Positions 46,852 through 57,091 of a stretch of DNA of 64,000 bases are shown one piece after another. The notes below the pieces were generated by a model that was given only the letters and a program-made list of their open reading frames with translations, was not told the DNA's origin and made no database searches. Origin of the DNA: Aureibacter tunicatorum. Its GTDB lineage: Bacteria; Bacteroidota; Bacteroidia; Cytophagales; Cyclobacteriaceae. The translations under genes were made by a program, and so were the position numbers. Every line of letters begins with the position of its first letter. Positions within the stretch are counted from its first letter, which is position 1. The stretch covers positions 62,001 through 126,000 of the forward strand of contig NZ_AP025307.1 of assembly GCF_036492635.1 (NCBI RefSeq), given 5' to 3'.

Positions 46852-48123
46852 TTATTTATTGAGATTATTAAACCATTTTATCAGTAATTCAGACATATAA
46901 ACTGTTCCGTGTCTTATGCAATTTTTATAATCAGGATACATCATTGGAGAATGCAATACAGGTAAAGTTTTGCCTTTTGAATGAGCGGACTTTAATTTGT
47001 CTCTATCAGCATTGCCTATCCAAAACATCGTCGTTGGAATGTTGTCAGTGGTTTTAGAATATAAACTAAAGTCTTCCGCAATCATTACAGGTTCGCTTTC
47101 ATTGACATTTTGGACCCCTGCAATTTCTTTTAAATAAGCCACTGATTGAAGCGTATATTCATGATTATTCTCCACTGGAGGCAAACATGCAGTGTCAATA
47201 ATTTTTAGTTCAGGGTAGTTGCTTGCCTCTAGGCCAGATGAAATGGCAATGCCATTTGATATTCTTTTGATGGACTCTATGACTTTATCAGCGATTTCAC
47301 TTTTGAAAAATCGCAATGTCATCTGCAGGTTTACTTCGTCAGGAATCACATTGTGAGTGAATCCGCCATGAATAGAACCAATACTCAGCACGCAAGATTC
47401 TGTAGGAGGTATTTCTCGGCTGATAATTGTTTGAAAATCAAGGATGAGCTTGGATGCCATTACGATAGGATCGATTGTATTCTGAGGTTCTGCGCCATGA
47501 CCTCCGATGCCTTTAATTTTAAGTTCTAGCGTTTTTACGCCAGACATAAAAGCCCCTGCTTTGTATCCAATTTCTCCTGCAGCCATATTTGGAGCATTAT
47601 GGTAAGCTAGTATATAGCTCGGTGTGGGAATTTTTTTAAACAAGCCAGCTTCAATCATGCTTCTTGCGCCTGCTCCCCATTCCTCAGAGGCTTGAGCGAT
47701 CATCACTAATGTTCCTTTCCAATTGCCTTGGTTGTTACTCATCAATTTTGCGATTCCGACCCAAGTGCTCATATGCAAATCATGGCCACAGGCGTGCATA
47801 ACAGGTTGTTCATTGCCATTGACATCTTTCATTTTTTTGATGCTCTTGAAGGCCGAATCTGTATTTTCCAGTATAGGGAGAGCATCCATATCAGTCCTAA
47901 ATGCAAGTGTCGGTCCTTCGCCATTGCTTAAAATTCCCACAAAACTATATCCTCCCAAATTGTCAATGATCTCAAACCCCAAACATCTTAATTCATTAAT
48001 AAGCTTAGCTGAAGTATTCATTTCCATAAATGACAGCTCAGGGTTTTGATGGAAATGAGCGTAAAGATCAATTAGCTTATCCTGTATATTATCGTATTGA
48101 TTTTCTAGGGAATGCAGATTCAT
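46852..48123 (-). CDS. M20-family amidohydrolase
   Basis: A 423-aa cytoplasmic metallohydrolase of the M20D/amidohydrolase group (hippurate or N-acyl amino acid hydrolase type). Visible marks: RTDMDALPI, HACGHDLHMSTWVG and EEWGAG as metal-ligand blocks, with the dimerisation domain between. The typical substrate class is N-acyl amino acids or indole conjugates; the exact substrate is unknown. No signal peptide. Confidence 0.88.
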   Translation of the reverse strand: MNLHSLENQYDNIQDKLIDLYAHFHQNPELSFMEMNTSAKLINELRCLGFEIIDNLGGYSFVGILSNGEGPTLAFRTDMDALPILENTDSAFKSIKKMKDVNGNEQPVMHACGHDLHMSTWVGIAKLMSNNQGNWKGTLVMIAQASEEWGAGARSMIEAGLFKKIPTPSYILAYHNAPNMAAGEIGYKAGAFMSGVKTLELKIKGIGGHGAEPQNTIDPIVMASKLILDFQTIISREIPPTESCVLSIGSIHGGFTHNVIPDEVNLQMTLRFFKSEIADKVIESIKRISNGIAISSGLEASNYPELKIIDTACLPPVENNHEYTLQSVAYLKEIAGVQNVNESEPVMIAEDFSLYSKTTDNIPTTMFWIGNADRDKLKSAHSKGKTLPVLHSPMMYPDYKNCIRHGTVYMSELLIKWFNNLNK

Positions 48124-48224
48124 GATTTTTTATTCAAATGAGTTACGACAAAGTTATATAGACTTATAAAATAGAAACAATTTCATGTAAATATGATTAT
48201 GTATGAAGATATAAAAATCATATT

Positions 48225-49013
48225 ATGAAAAATAAATTGCTGTTAATTTTGTTGCCTTTTATGGTAATGTTTTCCGCTTGCGGTGATCAAGAAGATGGAG
48301 GTTCGCCTTCATTTGAGCTAAGCCCTTCAAGTTTGGAAAAGGGTAGAAGATTAAGGGGCGCTATACAAGGTGCTCTTAGAGCTTTGGAAACAAATAGTGA
48401 CGGTAATATGAAAATCGGCAAATTTGAGAGCTTAGTGGATTCGGCATTGCTAGCATATGCCAATGAAAGTGAAATGGAAGTGGTTGACTCCATTTACAAA
48501 GCTATGAAATCCGAACCGGTAAAGGCCGAGGATATTATCAATGACAATTCTTCTTCTCGAAAATCAAATTCTACAGCATACAAAGAATTTCTAAAGGCTA
48601 TGAATGCAATGGCTCAGGTAGCTTCATCGATGACGAATTGGAGTTCGAGAGTAATTGAATATCGAAAAGGCAATCATAGAGACTATTCAATAGGAAGTAT
48701 TGAGAGAAAAACATTGGATGATATGCATGTTATGGCTCAAGAAGCGATTAAGGCTTATGAGCGCTTTAGAGTAAGACCTGATTATTATGCATCCGCGGCA
48801 AGCGCCTCGCGCGTTGTGCCTTTGAATCTCGAAGAACAATACAATGATGGGTCTTCATTTTGGAATGGTCATGGAGAATGTTTGGTTTCTTATACTTCAG
48901 GGGCTATATACCGTATGAAATTCGAACAGGCTGGTTTAAGTGAAGATTTAAGAATAATTTTGGCAGCTCATAACATAGTGATGTCAGAAGCAGGCATTAT
49001 TGTGTGTGATTGA
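48225..49013 (+). CDS. Lipoprotein of unknown function
   Basis: A 262-aa protein with a lipoprotein signal peptide MKNKLLLILLPFMVMFSAC (lipobox FSAC, Cys at residue 19) followed by an acidic, Gly/Ser-rich tether. The mature part is mostly helical with a C-terminal Cys-containing segment (AGIIVCD). I recognise no family. It is followed by the shared terminator at 49032-49063. Confidence 0.6.
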   Translation: MKNKLLLILLPFMVMFSACGDQEDGGSPSFELSPSSLEKGRRLRGAIQGALRALETNSDGNMKIGKFESLVDSALLAYANESEMEVVDSIYKAMKSEPVKAEDIINDNSSSRKSNSTAYKEFLKAMNAMAQVASSMTNWSSRVIEYRKGNHRDYSIGSIERKTLDDMHVMAQEAIKAYERFRVRPDYYASAASASRVVPLNLEEQYNDGSSFWNGHGECLVSYTSGAIYRMKFEQAGLSEDLRIILAAHNIVMSEAGIIVCD

Positions 49014-49031
49014 GAAGAAATAAATTATAGT

Positions 49032-49063
49032 AAAATGCCTGCTTATGTATGAGCAGGCATTTT
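49032..49063. terminator. Bidirectional terminator between the lipoprotein and YebC genes
   Basis: AAAATGCCTGCT and AGCAGGCATTTT form a perfect 12-bp stem with an 8-base loop. The two genes converge on it and it carries T-rich tails on both strands. Confidence 0.88.
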
Positions 49064-49076
49064 GTTTTTATAATGA

Positions 49077-49787
49077 TTAAGCAATGTTTGTGAATACTTG
49101 CTGTATGTCGTCATCATCTTCGATTTTATCAAGCATTTTTTCGATGTCAACAAGTTGCTCTTCTGTGAAATCTACCGGTGAAGTGGGAATTCTTTTCAGA
49201 GATGCTTTAGTAACATTCACGCCAAGATTTTCAAGCTCTTTGGCAATTGTTCCAAAGTTGGTGAAATCACCGTAAACGATAATATTCTCGTCTTCGATTT
49301 CCATTTCTTCCAAGCCCGCATCAATCAATGCGAATTCAAATTCTTCAGCGTCGAAATCTTCAGGCTTTTCAAATTCGAATACTGACTTTCTATTGAACAT
49401 GTATTCTAGAGAACCATTCGGGACAACTCCTCCGCCTGCTTTATTAAAATATGATTTCACATTGGCTACTGTTCTGTTGCCATTGTCTGTCGCGCATTCT
49501 ACTACTACAAGTACGCCATGAGGTCCTTTGCCTTCATAGATAACTTCAGTGAAGTTTTCCATGTCTTTGCTTGTCGCTCTTTTGATTGCGTTCTCGATAT
49601 TATCCTTAGGCATGTTTTGCGCCTTAGCTGTTTGTATCGCTGTTCTGAGTTTGGCATTCATCTCCGGGTCAGGGCCGCCTTCTTTGGCTGCAAGTGTGAT
49701 GGTTTTTGCCAGACGTGGAAATATTTTGGACATCTTGTCCCAGCGCTTTTCTTTAGCGGCTCTTCGGTATTCAAATGCTCTTCCCAT
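49077..49787 (-). CDS. YebC/PmpR-family protein
   Basis: A 236-aa protein of the YebC/PmpR family: N-terminal [22 protein letters not shown], then [12 protein letters not shown], the [12 protein letters not shown] block, and an acidic C-terminus. Members were described as transcriptional regulators, and more recently some as factors that help ribosomes through difficult sequences. Length is normal. It is a single-gene unit. Confidence 0.93.
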   Translation of the reverse strand: MGRAFEYRRAAKEKRWDKMSKIFPRLAKTITLAAKEGGPDPEMNAKLRTAIQTAKAQNMPKDNIENAIKRATSKDMENFTEVIYEGKGPHGVLVVVECATDNGNRTVANVKSYFNKAGGGVVPNGSLEYMFNRKSVFEFEKPEDFDAEEFEFALIDAGLEEMEIEDENIIVYGDFTNFGTIAKELENLGVNVTKASLKRIPTSPVDFTEEQLVDIEKMLDKIEDDDDIQQVFTNIA

Positions 49788-50052
49788 TGTATTTATTTAC
49801 TGTTTTATAATTCAAATTATAATTGAGTTAACAAAAATAAAAATTGTTGGGGTTTATAGTCAAGTTTAACAACATAATTAATCAAAGATTACTCAATGGT
49901 TTTTATTTGTAGCAGCAACAAAGCAAAGTCACGAATGTTGACATATGTGATATGGGAATATTTGTTTAATTTTGGGCAAATCCGCATAGCTGATTATTAA
50001 TGATAAAAAGCATGCGTTAGAAAATGGTTGAAGACATTTTATTATCACGATT

Positions 50053-50586
50053 ATGATACAATATCAAGATAGCATGTTTGAGGAATTTTGGGCTTTATAT
50101 ACGGAAGCTTTTCCCGAGCAGCAGAGGAGGAAAGAATCTCAACAACGTGATCTTATCGCATTTGAGAAGAAATACCATTTGGAGATGATCGACTTTGAAG
50201 GGAAAATTGTTGGTTTTTTGGCCTACTGGGACTTAGAGAGCTTTATTTACATAGAACATTTGGCTATAGACAAAAGCATGAGAGGCAAAGGCCTTGGTGG
50301 TAAAGTAGTGAAAGAATTTACCCAGAAGTGGGACAAGGAGATATTATTGGAGGTGGAGCCTCCTACGGATGAGATTTCGAAAAAAAGAATAGATTTTTAC
50401 AAGGATTTAGGTTTTCACCTTAATCATTTTCCATTCTTGCAACCGCCGTATGACCCACAGTATCCGCAGATTCCATTATTGTTTATGACTTATAAGCAGA
50501 CTTATACTCGTCCTGCGTTTTCTATTTTCAAGACTAAGTTGATTTACGAAGTGTATAAGCGAAAAAATTATAAAACGATCAGATAA
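50053..50586 (+). CDS. GNAT-family acetyltransferase
   Basis: A 177-aa protein with the GNAT core: IEHLAIDKSMRGKGLGGKVV forms motif A, the acetyl-CoA pyrophosphate loop (RGKGLGGK). It precedes the class III aminotransferase by 7 bp. An acetylated amino acid handed to, or produced from, the aminotransferase product is plausible but unproven. Confidence 0.85.
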   Translation: MIQYQDSMFEEFWALYTEAFPEQQRRKESQQRDLIAFEKKYHLEMIDFEGKIVGFLAYWDLESFIYIEHLAIDKSMRGKGLGGKVVKEFTQKWDKEILLEVEPPTDEISKKRIDFYKDLGFHLNHFPFLQPPYDPQYPQIPLLFMTYKQTYTRPAFSIFKTKLIYEVYKRKNYKTIR

Positions 50587-50593
50587 GATTGCG

Positions 50594-51814
50594 ATGAACA
50601 ATACAAATGAATTTCAAAATCTGTCTGACAAAGATATTTTTGAGCAACATCAGGCCCAGACTTCACCTTATCCATTGGGTTTGGAAGCCGAAAAAGCTGA
50701 AGGAGTGTATATCCATACTACCGATGGCAAGAAATATATGGATCTGATTTCGGGCATATCTGTGAACAACCTTGGACATCGGCATCCCAATGTGGTAAAA
50801 GCCATTAAAGATCAGGTTGACAAGTATTTATTTGTGATGGTCTATGGGGAGTTTGTCCAGAAGCCTCAAACAGATCTGACCAAATTATTAATCTCCGTTT
50901 TGCCAAAGAGGTTGAATTCAACATATTTTGTCAATTCAGGCACTGAAGCCAATGAGGCTGCTTTGAAACTTGCGAAAAGATATACGAGAAGGACGGAAAT
51001 CGTGAGTTTCAATCGTTCATACCACGGCAATACGCACGGTTCGTTGAGCGTTTCAGGCAATGAGGTGAAGAAAAGAGCTTTTAGGCCTTTGCTTCCCGAT
51101 GTAAGGTTCATTGAATTTAATCAAGCGGATGATTTGAGCCAAATCACAGAGAGAACAGCGGGAGTAATTGTCGAACCGATACAAGGAGATGCAGGGGTTC
51201 GTATTCCAAGCATGGAATATATGAAAGCGCTTAGAAAGCGATGCGATGAGGTTGGAGCATTGCTGATATTTGACGAGATACAAACAGGCTTTGGTCGAAC
51301 AGGGAAATTGTTTGCTTTTGAGCATTTTGAGATTGAGCCTGATATTTTGACCATAGCCAAAGGCATGGCAGGTGGCATGGCTATGGGGACGTTTATTTCC
51401 AGTTCAGAGATTATGAAGACTTTGTCCCATAATCCGATATTGGGCCATATAACAACATTTGGAGGACACCCTGTTTGTTGCGCGGCTGCTCACGCTACAT
51501 TGAAGACGATACTTGATGACCAGCTAGTGGATGATGTTGAACGAAAAGGAAAAATTTTCGAAGAGCGTCTTTCCGCTCATCCAGCGATCAAAGAAATCAG
51601 AAGAAAGGGATTCATGTTCGCTATAGATTTGGATAGTTTTGAATTAGTGAACAAGGTTGTAACTTCCTGCATAGAGATGGGAGTGATTACATATTGGTTT
51701 TTGTCAACACCGTATGCATTCCGAATTGCACCTCCATTGGTGATAACAGATGAAGAAATTCACCATGCTTGCGACGTGATTTTAGAAGCTATTGACAGAA
51801 ATTTCGATGCTTGA
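50594..51814 (+). CDS. Class III PLP aminotransferase
   Basis: A 406-aa class III (ornithine/GABA/acetylornithine type) aminotransferase. PLP Lys is K256 in TIAKGMAGGM; the cofactor motif IFDEIQTGFGRTGKLF and SYHGNTHG block are intact. The closest family type cannot be chosen between acetylornithine-like and other omega-amino acid transaminases. The partner GNAT gene precedes it and the hairpin at 51933-51966 follows. Confidence 0.9.
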   Translation: MNNTNEFQNLSDKDIFEQHQAQTSPYPLGLEAEKAEGVYIHTTDGKKYMDLISGISVNNLGHRHPNVVKAIKDQVDKYLFVMVYGEFVQKPQTDLTKLLISVLPKRLNSTYFVNSGTEANEAALKLAKRYTRRTEIVSFNRSYHGNTHGSLSVSGNEVKKRAFRPLLPDVRFIEFNQADDLSQITERTAGVIVEPIQGDAGVRIPSMEYMKALRKRCDEVGALLIFDEIQTGFGRTGKLFAFEHFEIEPDILTIAKGMAGGMAMGTFISSSEIMKTLSHNPILGHITTFGGHPVCCAAAHATLKTILDDQLVDDVERKGKIFEERLSAHPAIKEIRRKGFMFAIDLDSFELVNKVVTSCIEMGVITYWFLSTPYAFRIAPPLVITDEEIHHACDVILEAIDRNFDA

Positions 51815-51932
51815 TATTTTTTTATCGAAAAAAGTTAGATTCTATACAATTTTAGCAAAACAATCTGCGTTAGTAGTTTGTAGTTTTGTTTGAAATCACG
51901 TTGTGATTTTAGTTATTGTTTGTTTTAGGGTT

Positions 51933-51966
51933 GAGGCTGGTCAAAAGGATCAGCCTCTGTTTTTTT
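51933..51966 (+). terminator. Terminator after the aminotransferase gene
   Basis: GAGGCTG (51933-51939) and CAGCCTC (51951-51957) form a 7-bp stem, followed by a run of T. It is on the plus strand, 118 bp past the stop. Confidence 0.8.
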
Positions 51967-51981
51967 AAGAAAAAAATTCAA

Positions 51982-52275
51982 CTAGCTGAGTTTTACAGCA
52001 ATAAAGTTGAACGCAGGCAACAAAGGGTTTATTCCTTTGGTCCAAGAATTTACTTCAAGCAGATTTATTCCTCTTAGACCTGTGGTAAGTGGCGCGCCTC
52101 CGCTAGCAGGGCCTTGTTGACATACAACGGCATAATCTTTTATTTCATCTCCATTAGTCAAGGAAATTTCATAAGTCGTCCTATCGCCTTTTTTTACAGC
52201 TTTTACTTCAAAATTTTTACCTGAAGATATTGTTCCATCTACATTCACTATTCCATTGATAATTTCCATGATCAT
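51982..52275 (-). CDS. Small beta-rich protein of unknown function
   Basis: A 97-aa protein; the second Met (52269) is the more likely start. It has no cysteine-rich motif or signal peptide, is mostly beta-prone, and has a Gly/Pro-rich central turn (QQGPASGGAPL). I recognise no family. It is followed by an A+T-rich gap. Confidence 0.5.
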   Translation of the reverse strand: MIMEIINGIVNVDGTISSGKNFEVKAVKKGDRTTYEISLTNGDEIKDYAVVCQQGPASGGAPLTTGLRGINLLEVNSWTKGINPLLPAFNFIAVKLS

Positions 52276-52617
52276 TATTTTTGTTATGGTATGAGATTAT
52301 TTTAGTGCATTGCAAACATACCATTAGGATCATTTCAAAAATATTTCACTATATATCATGCTTGAACTTTACATAGTATTGATCATTTGATAGTGTTAAG
52401 GTTTAGTGTCATAGTTTTAAACCTAATTCTTTTACCATATTTATTCATCTCGACACTTGCAATAATAGGCGTAATCTTTGCTGATGAATAGACGGCGTGA
52501 AAAATGAGCTGATATATTTTTTTCGAGTGCTTATTCTCATTGACAACTTAAGTTTTTTATCAATCGGACAATTGATGTCTATTCATATACTTATTTCATC
52601 TTTTTAAACATTTCAAA
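52276..52617. other. A+T-rich divergent intergenic region
   Basis: A 342-bp gap upstream of the sulfatase gene and of the 97-aa gene. I see no coding sequence, RNA gene or clear repeat; it must hold promoters in both directions but none matches the consensus well. Confidence 0.5.
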
Positions 52618-54843
52618 ATGTCAAAAAACAACTCACAATCAAATTCTCATTTATTCGGAAATGGGAAAAATGTACTATTGATTATGGCGGATGAATTTCG
52701 TTTTCCAATACCGGAAAATGCAGGAGGGATGGTTAATGATTTAAAAAATATACTGGGTTTTCAGAACTTGGGAGCTACAAGCACAGATGCTGATGATTAT
52801 ATATCAGATACATCTCAGCAATTATTTCCTGGTTTCATGAAGTTGAGGGAAAATGCCGCGATTTTAAAGAATCACACTGTGGCTACTACAGCATGCGTTC
52901 CTAGCCGAACGGCAATGTTTACTGGACAGTATGGATCTAAAAACAAAGTGACTCAGACGGATGGAGTATTCAAAGGCGCTAGCGAGAAGGGTTTTAATTG
53001 GTTGGACCCGGAAGGTCTGCCAACACTAGGAGACTGGTTCAAAAAGAATAATTATTCAACACACTATTTTGGAAAATGCCATTTTGCTCATCCGGAAAAG
53101 CAAAGCTTGAAGAACTGGGGTTTTGATGATTGGGAAACTTCATTTCCAGAGCCTCATGGCACTTTGAAAAATAATTTGGGAATGTATCGTGACAATGGTT
53201 TCACTGATCTTGTGACGACTTTTTTGAGAAGAAAAGGGATGGCTCTCGATTATGATCAAGAAGTGGGTAAAATCGAAATGGATGATAGCTTGACAGATCA
53301 GGAAAGGGAAGAGGCTATTGAGAATATCGACAAGAAGCCGTGGTTTGCAGTAGCTTCTTTTACAAATCCGCATGATATCACCACGTGGCCGGTTTTGCCA
53401 GCGAAAGCGCAAGGTGTCCTGAACAAGGAAGCGGATGAGAGTGATTTTGAAGTAAAGTTTGATGAGCCGCTGGGGATTCCCGATCCAAATACAAGGAGTA
53501 CGCCGCCGGATAGAGGAACATGGACATTTGATATGAACCCTGGAGGAATAGACAAAACTTACGCTAAAGTACCTAAGACATGGAAGGAGGATTTGCTGGA
53601 AAAGCCTGATTGTCAAATCGACTATTCATTAAAGCTAGGCGTTGCTTTAGCAGCTAAAACTGGAAAGCTTCAAGTGGCTAAGCATTCACATGAGTTGACA
53701 GGAATACCTTTGGCATTGGCTGCTCAACCGAGAAAATGGACCGCGGCTTATATGGAGTATTATGCTTATTTGCATCATATTTTGGACAAGCAAATAGAGA
53801 GAGTTCTTAACTCCTTGGAGGAATCAGGTTTGAGAGATGATACGATTGTTGTCTTTGTTCCTGATCATGGTGAATACGGAGGTTCTCATGGCATGATGAT
53901 GCAAAAATGGCATAGCGCTTATCAAGAAGCTATACATGTCCCTGTTGTAATCAGCATGCCTAAAGAATATGATATATCGCAAACCACTACTCCTAAGCAG
54001 ATCGATGAGTTGACTAGCCATATAGATATCGTACCTACTTTGCTAGGCTTGGCTGGTATTAATGAGGAAGGAGTTGAGGTGCTTCGCAAGTTATTGGGAG
54101 GCTCTAAGGTCCCAAATTTTGTTGGCGCTGATTTGAGTGATTTGATAACAGGTGAGGCTAGAAAAATAAAAGACAAATTCAATGTCAATGGGAAAAAATT
54201 CAGAGACTCTATATTGTTCACGACAAGCGACATGATTTCCGAGCCTATAGGCTATGATAAAAATACCGAAAGCGGTTCGAATGGCGCAAATGAGGATTTT
54301 GATATCTTTTTGGAAGCTGTTGATTATTATCGTGAAGATTTGATAAATCAATATGATGATACTAAGCCTGGAGAAGTAGATAAAATAGAAAGGCTCGAAA
54401 GAATGCAAAAAGGACCTATTGTGCAACCAGCGGAAGTTCATTGTGTTCGCGAAGGGGATTGGAAACTTGTAAGATATCGTGATTTTCATAACCCGGATGA
54501 TCATGACAAGTACCAGTGGGAAATGTATAATCTTTCAGAGGATCCAATGGAAGAGTTGAATTTGTTGAGATACAAATCTGTGAATATTAAGGAAAGAATT
54601 CGCGAAGAGATTGGTAATATCGTTGGCCAAGATCAACTGATATCAAAAGAGGCTGTAATTGAGAAAGGAGCAAAAGAAGAAATTCTGGCGACGGTTGAGG
54701 ACTTGGCGACTTCTAATTCGCAGATCGAATTTAAAGCCAATCCAAGAGCTGTTTCTGATTTTGGTTATTCTGAAACTTTTATAGAAGATAGAGCTGGCGA
54801 ATTATATAAGGAAATGCTGATATTGATAGAAAAGATGCTTTGA
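52618..54843 (+). CDS. Sulfatase without signal peptide
   Basis: A 741-aa sulfatase-family hydrolase. It opens NVLLIMADEFRF (metal-binding Asp), then carries the formylglycine motif CVPSR (C93-R97) in TTACVPSRTAMFTG, and later VFVPDHGEYGGSHG and a metal-binding HSAYQEA segment. Cys in the motif means it needs a formylglycine-generating enzyme, which is not encoded nearby. No N-terminal signal peptide is visible, so it may act in the cytoplasm. Substrate unknown; it is longer than most type I sulfatases, with an additional C-terminal ~150 residues. Confidence 0.85.
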   Translation: MSKNNSQSNSHLFGNGKNVLLIMADEFRFPIPENAGGMVNDLKNILGFQNLGATSTDADDYISDTSQQLFPGFMKLRENAAILKNHTVATTACVPSRTAMFTGQYGSKNKVTQTDGVFKGASEKGFNWLDPEGLPTLGDWFKKNNYSTHYFGKCHFAHPEKQSLKNWGFDDWETSFPEPHGTLKNNLGMYRDNGFTDLVTTFLRRKGMALDYDQEVGKIEMDDSLTDQEREEAIENIDKKPWFAVASFTNPHDITTWPVLPAKAQGVLNKEADESDFEVKFDEPLGIPDPNTRSTPPDRGTWTFDMNPGGIDKTYAKVPKTWKEDLLEKPDCQIDYSLKLGVALAAKTGKLQVAKHSHELTGIPLALAAQPRKWTAAYMEYYAYLHHILDKQIERVLNSLEESGLRDDTIVVFVPDHGEYGGSHGMMMQKWHSAYQEAIHVPVVISMPKEYDISQTTTPKQIDELTSHIDIVPTLLGLAGINEEGVEVLRKLLGGSKVPNFVGADLSDLITGEARKIKDKFNVNGKKFRDSILFTTSDMISEPIGYDKNTESGSNGANEDFDIFLEAVDYYREDLINQYDDTKPGEVDKIERLERMQKGPIVQPAEVHCVREGDWKLVRYRDFHNPDDHDKYQWEMYNLSEDPMEELNLLRYKSVNIKERIREEIGNIVGQDQLISKEAVIEKGAKEEILATVEDLATSNSQIEFKANPRAVSDFGYSETFIEDRAGELYKEMLILIEKML

Positions 54844-54854
54844 TTAAAATAGAT

Positions 54855-54907
54855 CATATTGTAAATGCAAAAGTGTCTGAATTTGTCGCTTTTGCATTTA
54901 CAATATG
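54855..54907. terminator. Perfect 19-bp hairpin between the sulfatase and TolC genes
   Basis: CATATTGTAAATGCAAAAG (54855-54873) and its exact complement (54889-54907) surround a 15-base loop. It lies between two convergent genes and so fits a bidirectional terminator, although neither side has a long T run. Confidence 0.6.
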
Positions 54908-54915
54908 ACTTTGAT

Positions 54916-56364
54916 TTAGTATTTGTCAGCTGTGTATAATTCTAAAATCAATGTCTTGAAATAAAAGTCATATTTTGAATTGACAAGTTTTGACTGAGCA
55001 ATGATTAATTCATCTTGAGAAACTCTTAATTCAATAAAAGGCGTTATTCCGAGCATGTATTTTTCGTTGACAGCATTCAACAACTTTTCTTTAATTTCAA
55101 TTTCATTTTGTGTTGCCATATATATTTTTTTAGCGTTTATAGCTTCCAAGTAGGCCTTTTCAACATTGTTCCATAGTTGACTTGTGGCTTTGTTTTGATC
55201 GTATTGTTGAATTTGTATATTCACTTTGGCTTTTTGAATTTCAATATGGTTTTTCAATTTTGAAAAAATTGGTATCTGCATGCTTATGTTTATGTCTCTA
55301 CTCAAGTTGTCTTTCCATTGAGCGCCTATCGAGTACCCGTTTACTTCATCATACGAAGGGGCTAGCTCTCCGGGCAGGGAATAAACCATTTGATCTGGTG
55401 AGTTTTGCAATGTGCCAATGGGATATGGATCAACTTCCACGGTCTTTCCATTAGGAACCAATCTTCCATCTATGTCGGAAGCTGAAGAATAGTTTGTTGA
55501 TATACTGCTGTTTAGAAAGATTGTAGGGTAGATTCCGCTTCTGGCCAACCTTAGTTGTTGTTTTGCTAGCAGAATCTGTGTATCCGCTTTTTTTATTTCT
55601 GGCCTTAGCTTCAACGCAAGATCATAATAGTGCTCAACAGGAAAATTTTCAATATTTATATTCTCTATTTCAGGCGGGTTCAGTTCAATGATTTCATTAT
55701 GAGGCAATGTCATCATTTGTTTCAATTCTTGTATGGCAAGCCTTTGGCCGTTTTCGTTTTGGACGATTTGAACATTCAAGCTAGCGATTTGAGATTCTAT
55801 CTCCAGTTTGTCGGTTTTTGACCTACTACCCATTTCTATCATCTGTTCGACATGGGTCAATTTTTCGTTTAGCGATTGAAGTTGGAGTTTATTTTCTTTT
55901 AAAAGCTCTTGTTTATGGAGAGTGTTTAGGTAGTGCAAAGTTATTTTTAGCGCTAAGTCTACTTGAACTATGTCGTAATCCAGACGAGATAACTGCCAGC
56001 TTAAATTGCTTGCCTCAATTTGCCTGCTTCTTTTAAAGCCTCCAAACAGTTCCAAAGAAGCGTTTACATTAATGCCATTATTGCTGATTTGATTTTCGGT
56101 AAATAAGTTCGTGGTTTGGTCAATGGACCTTCCCCATCTGTAGGATTGGTAAGCGCTGCTGGATATTTCAGGAAGCCTGTTAGCCTTGGCTTGATCGAGA
56201 TCTAGTTTTTCTTTAGTAGCATTAGTTTTAGCTTGTAATGCTTCTGGTCTATGTTCTATGGCGTATTTTATGCAATCATCAAGGCTCCATGATTTTGAGG
56301 TTTCTTGAGAGTATAAATACGTTTGAGATAATAGAAATAAAATGATGATTGAAAGTTTATACAT
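54916..56364 (-). CDS. TolC-family outer-membrane efflux protein
   Basis: A 482-aa TolC-family protein: signal peptide ending SQTYLYSQ, then the DCIKYAIEHRPEALQAK helix typical of OEP domains, duplicated helical-hairpin repeats and a YxLxLxxRPE segment in the second half. It forms the exit duct of a tripartite efflux or type I export system. No inner-membrane pump or adaptor gene is present in the window, so its partners are elsewhere. Confidence 0.88.
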   Translation of the reverse strand: MYKLSIIILFLLSQTYLYSQETSKSWSLDDCIKYAIEHRPEALQAKTNATKEKLDLDQAKANRLPEISSSAYQSYRWGRSIDQTTNLFTENQISNNGINVNASLELFGGFKRSRQIEASNLSWQLSRLDYDIVQVDLALKITLHYLNTLHKQELLKENKLQLQSLNEKLTHVEQMIEMGSRSKTDKLEIESQIASLNVQIVQNENGQRLAIQELKQMMTLPHNEIIELNPPEIENINIENFPVEHYYDLALKLRPEIKKADTQILLAKQQLRLARSGIYPTIFLNSSISTNYSSASDIDGRLVPNGKTVEVDPYPIGTLQNSPDQMVYSLPGELAPSYDEVNGYSIGAQWKDNLSRDINISMQIPIFSKLKNHIEIQKAKVNIQIQQYDQNKATSQLWNNVEKAYLEAINAKKIYMATQNEIEIKEKLLNAVNEKYMLGITPFIELRVSQDELIIAQSKLVNSKYDFYFKTLILELYTADKY

Positions 56365-56676
56365 GTTTTAGTTTAGTAGTTTTGAAAGGTTAGTATTGAA
56401 ATGTGTTAATATTGATAATTTACATACATTTAAAAATTATTGCTAGTTTAAAATTGTAGATTTATTCTAATATTTTGCAATTATATTTTATTTTTATTTA
56501 AATAAAGAATAAATATTCGTCAAGATTTTGAGTTTATGGCTAAATCAATTATAAGGTGTTTGTGACCGCTGTAAGGCAGACGTAAATAAGGTATAGCATA
56601 TGGTTTTGCATTTCACCAACGCTTATAGATGAATAGATCGATTAAGTTTACGATATAGAAGGATAGGTCTAGAGTA
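56365..56676. other. A+T-rich divergent intergenic region
   Basis: A 312-bp gap upstream of tolC-like and of the 56677 gene. It has a high A+T content and no coding sequence, RNA or recognisable repeat. Confidence 0.5.
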
Positions 56677-57091
56677 ATGAAAAACAAAAAATTTAATATT
56701 CAAAATAGAGGAGGCCAAATAACTTTATCTAAAACCGGATTTAATGATCATTTAGGTAAGCCACAACTGGTGTTTTTTTCTTGTTATGATTATTCTCACG
56801 GTGAATGGGAATTAGTAGAATTTTACAATAAAAATGAAATAAAACTGATGAATTCAAAGTTTGGAAATTTGTACGTGTTTTATTTTTTTATTTTCACATG
56901 TGGATGGGATAGATGAAATGTCATTGAGTTATTTTATTAGAGCTCATGAAATAAATGAAAAAGATAAAGAAGGTTTACTAGCGATTTTAGATTTTAATAG
57001 GGGCCCCAATAGAATTTTAACATTGGATCAATATAGGTTCTACAAGGAAAAACTAAATAGTTTAGAAGAAAACAGTGATACCTTAGATTGA
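56677..57091 (+). pseudogene. Frameshifted small gene
   Basis: Two overlapping frames together read as one protein of ~137 residues: the first (56677-56916) ends in FGNLYVFYF and the second, from within 56861-57091, continues HVDGIDEMSLSYFIRAHE. The switch falls in a T-rich run (TTTTATTTTTTTATTTTC) near 56878-56896, typical of a slipped-strand indel. The first half (NIQNRGGQITLSK, CYDYSHGEWEL) and second half suggest a small soluble protein like orphan immunity proteins. I cannot exclude a sequencing error. Confidence 0.5.
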
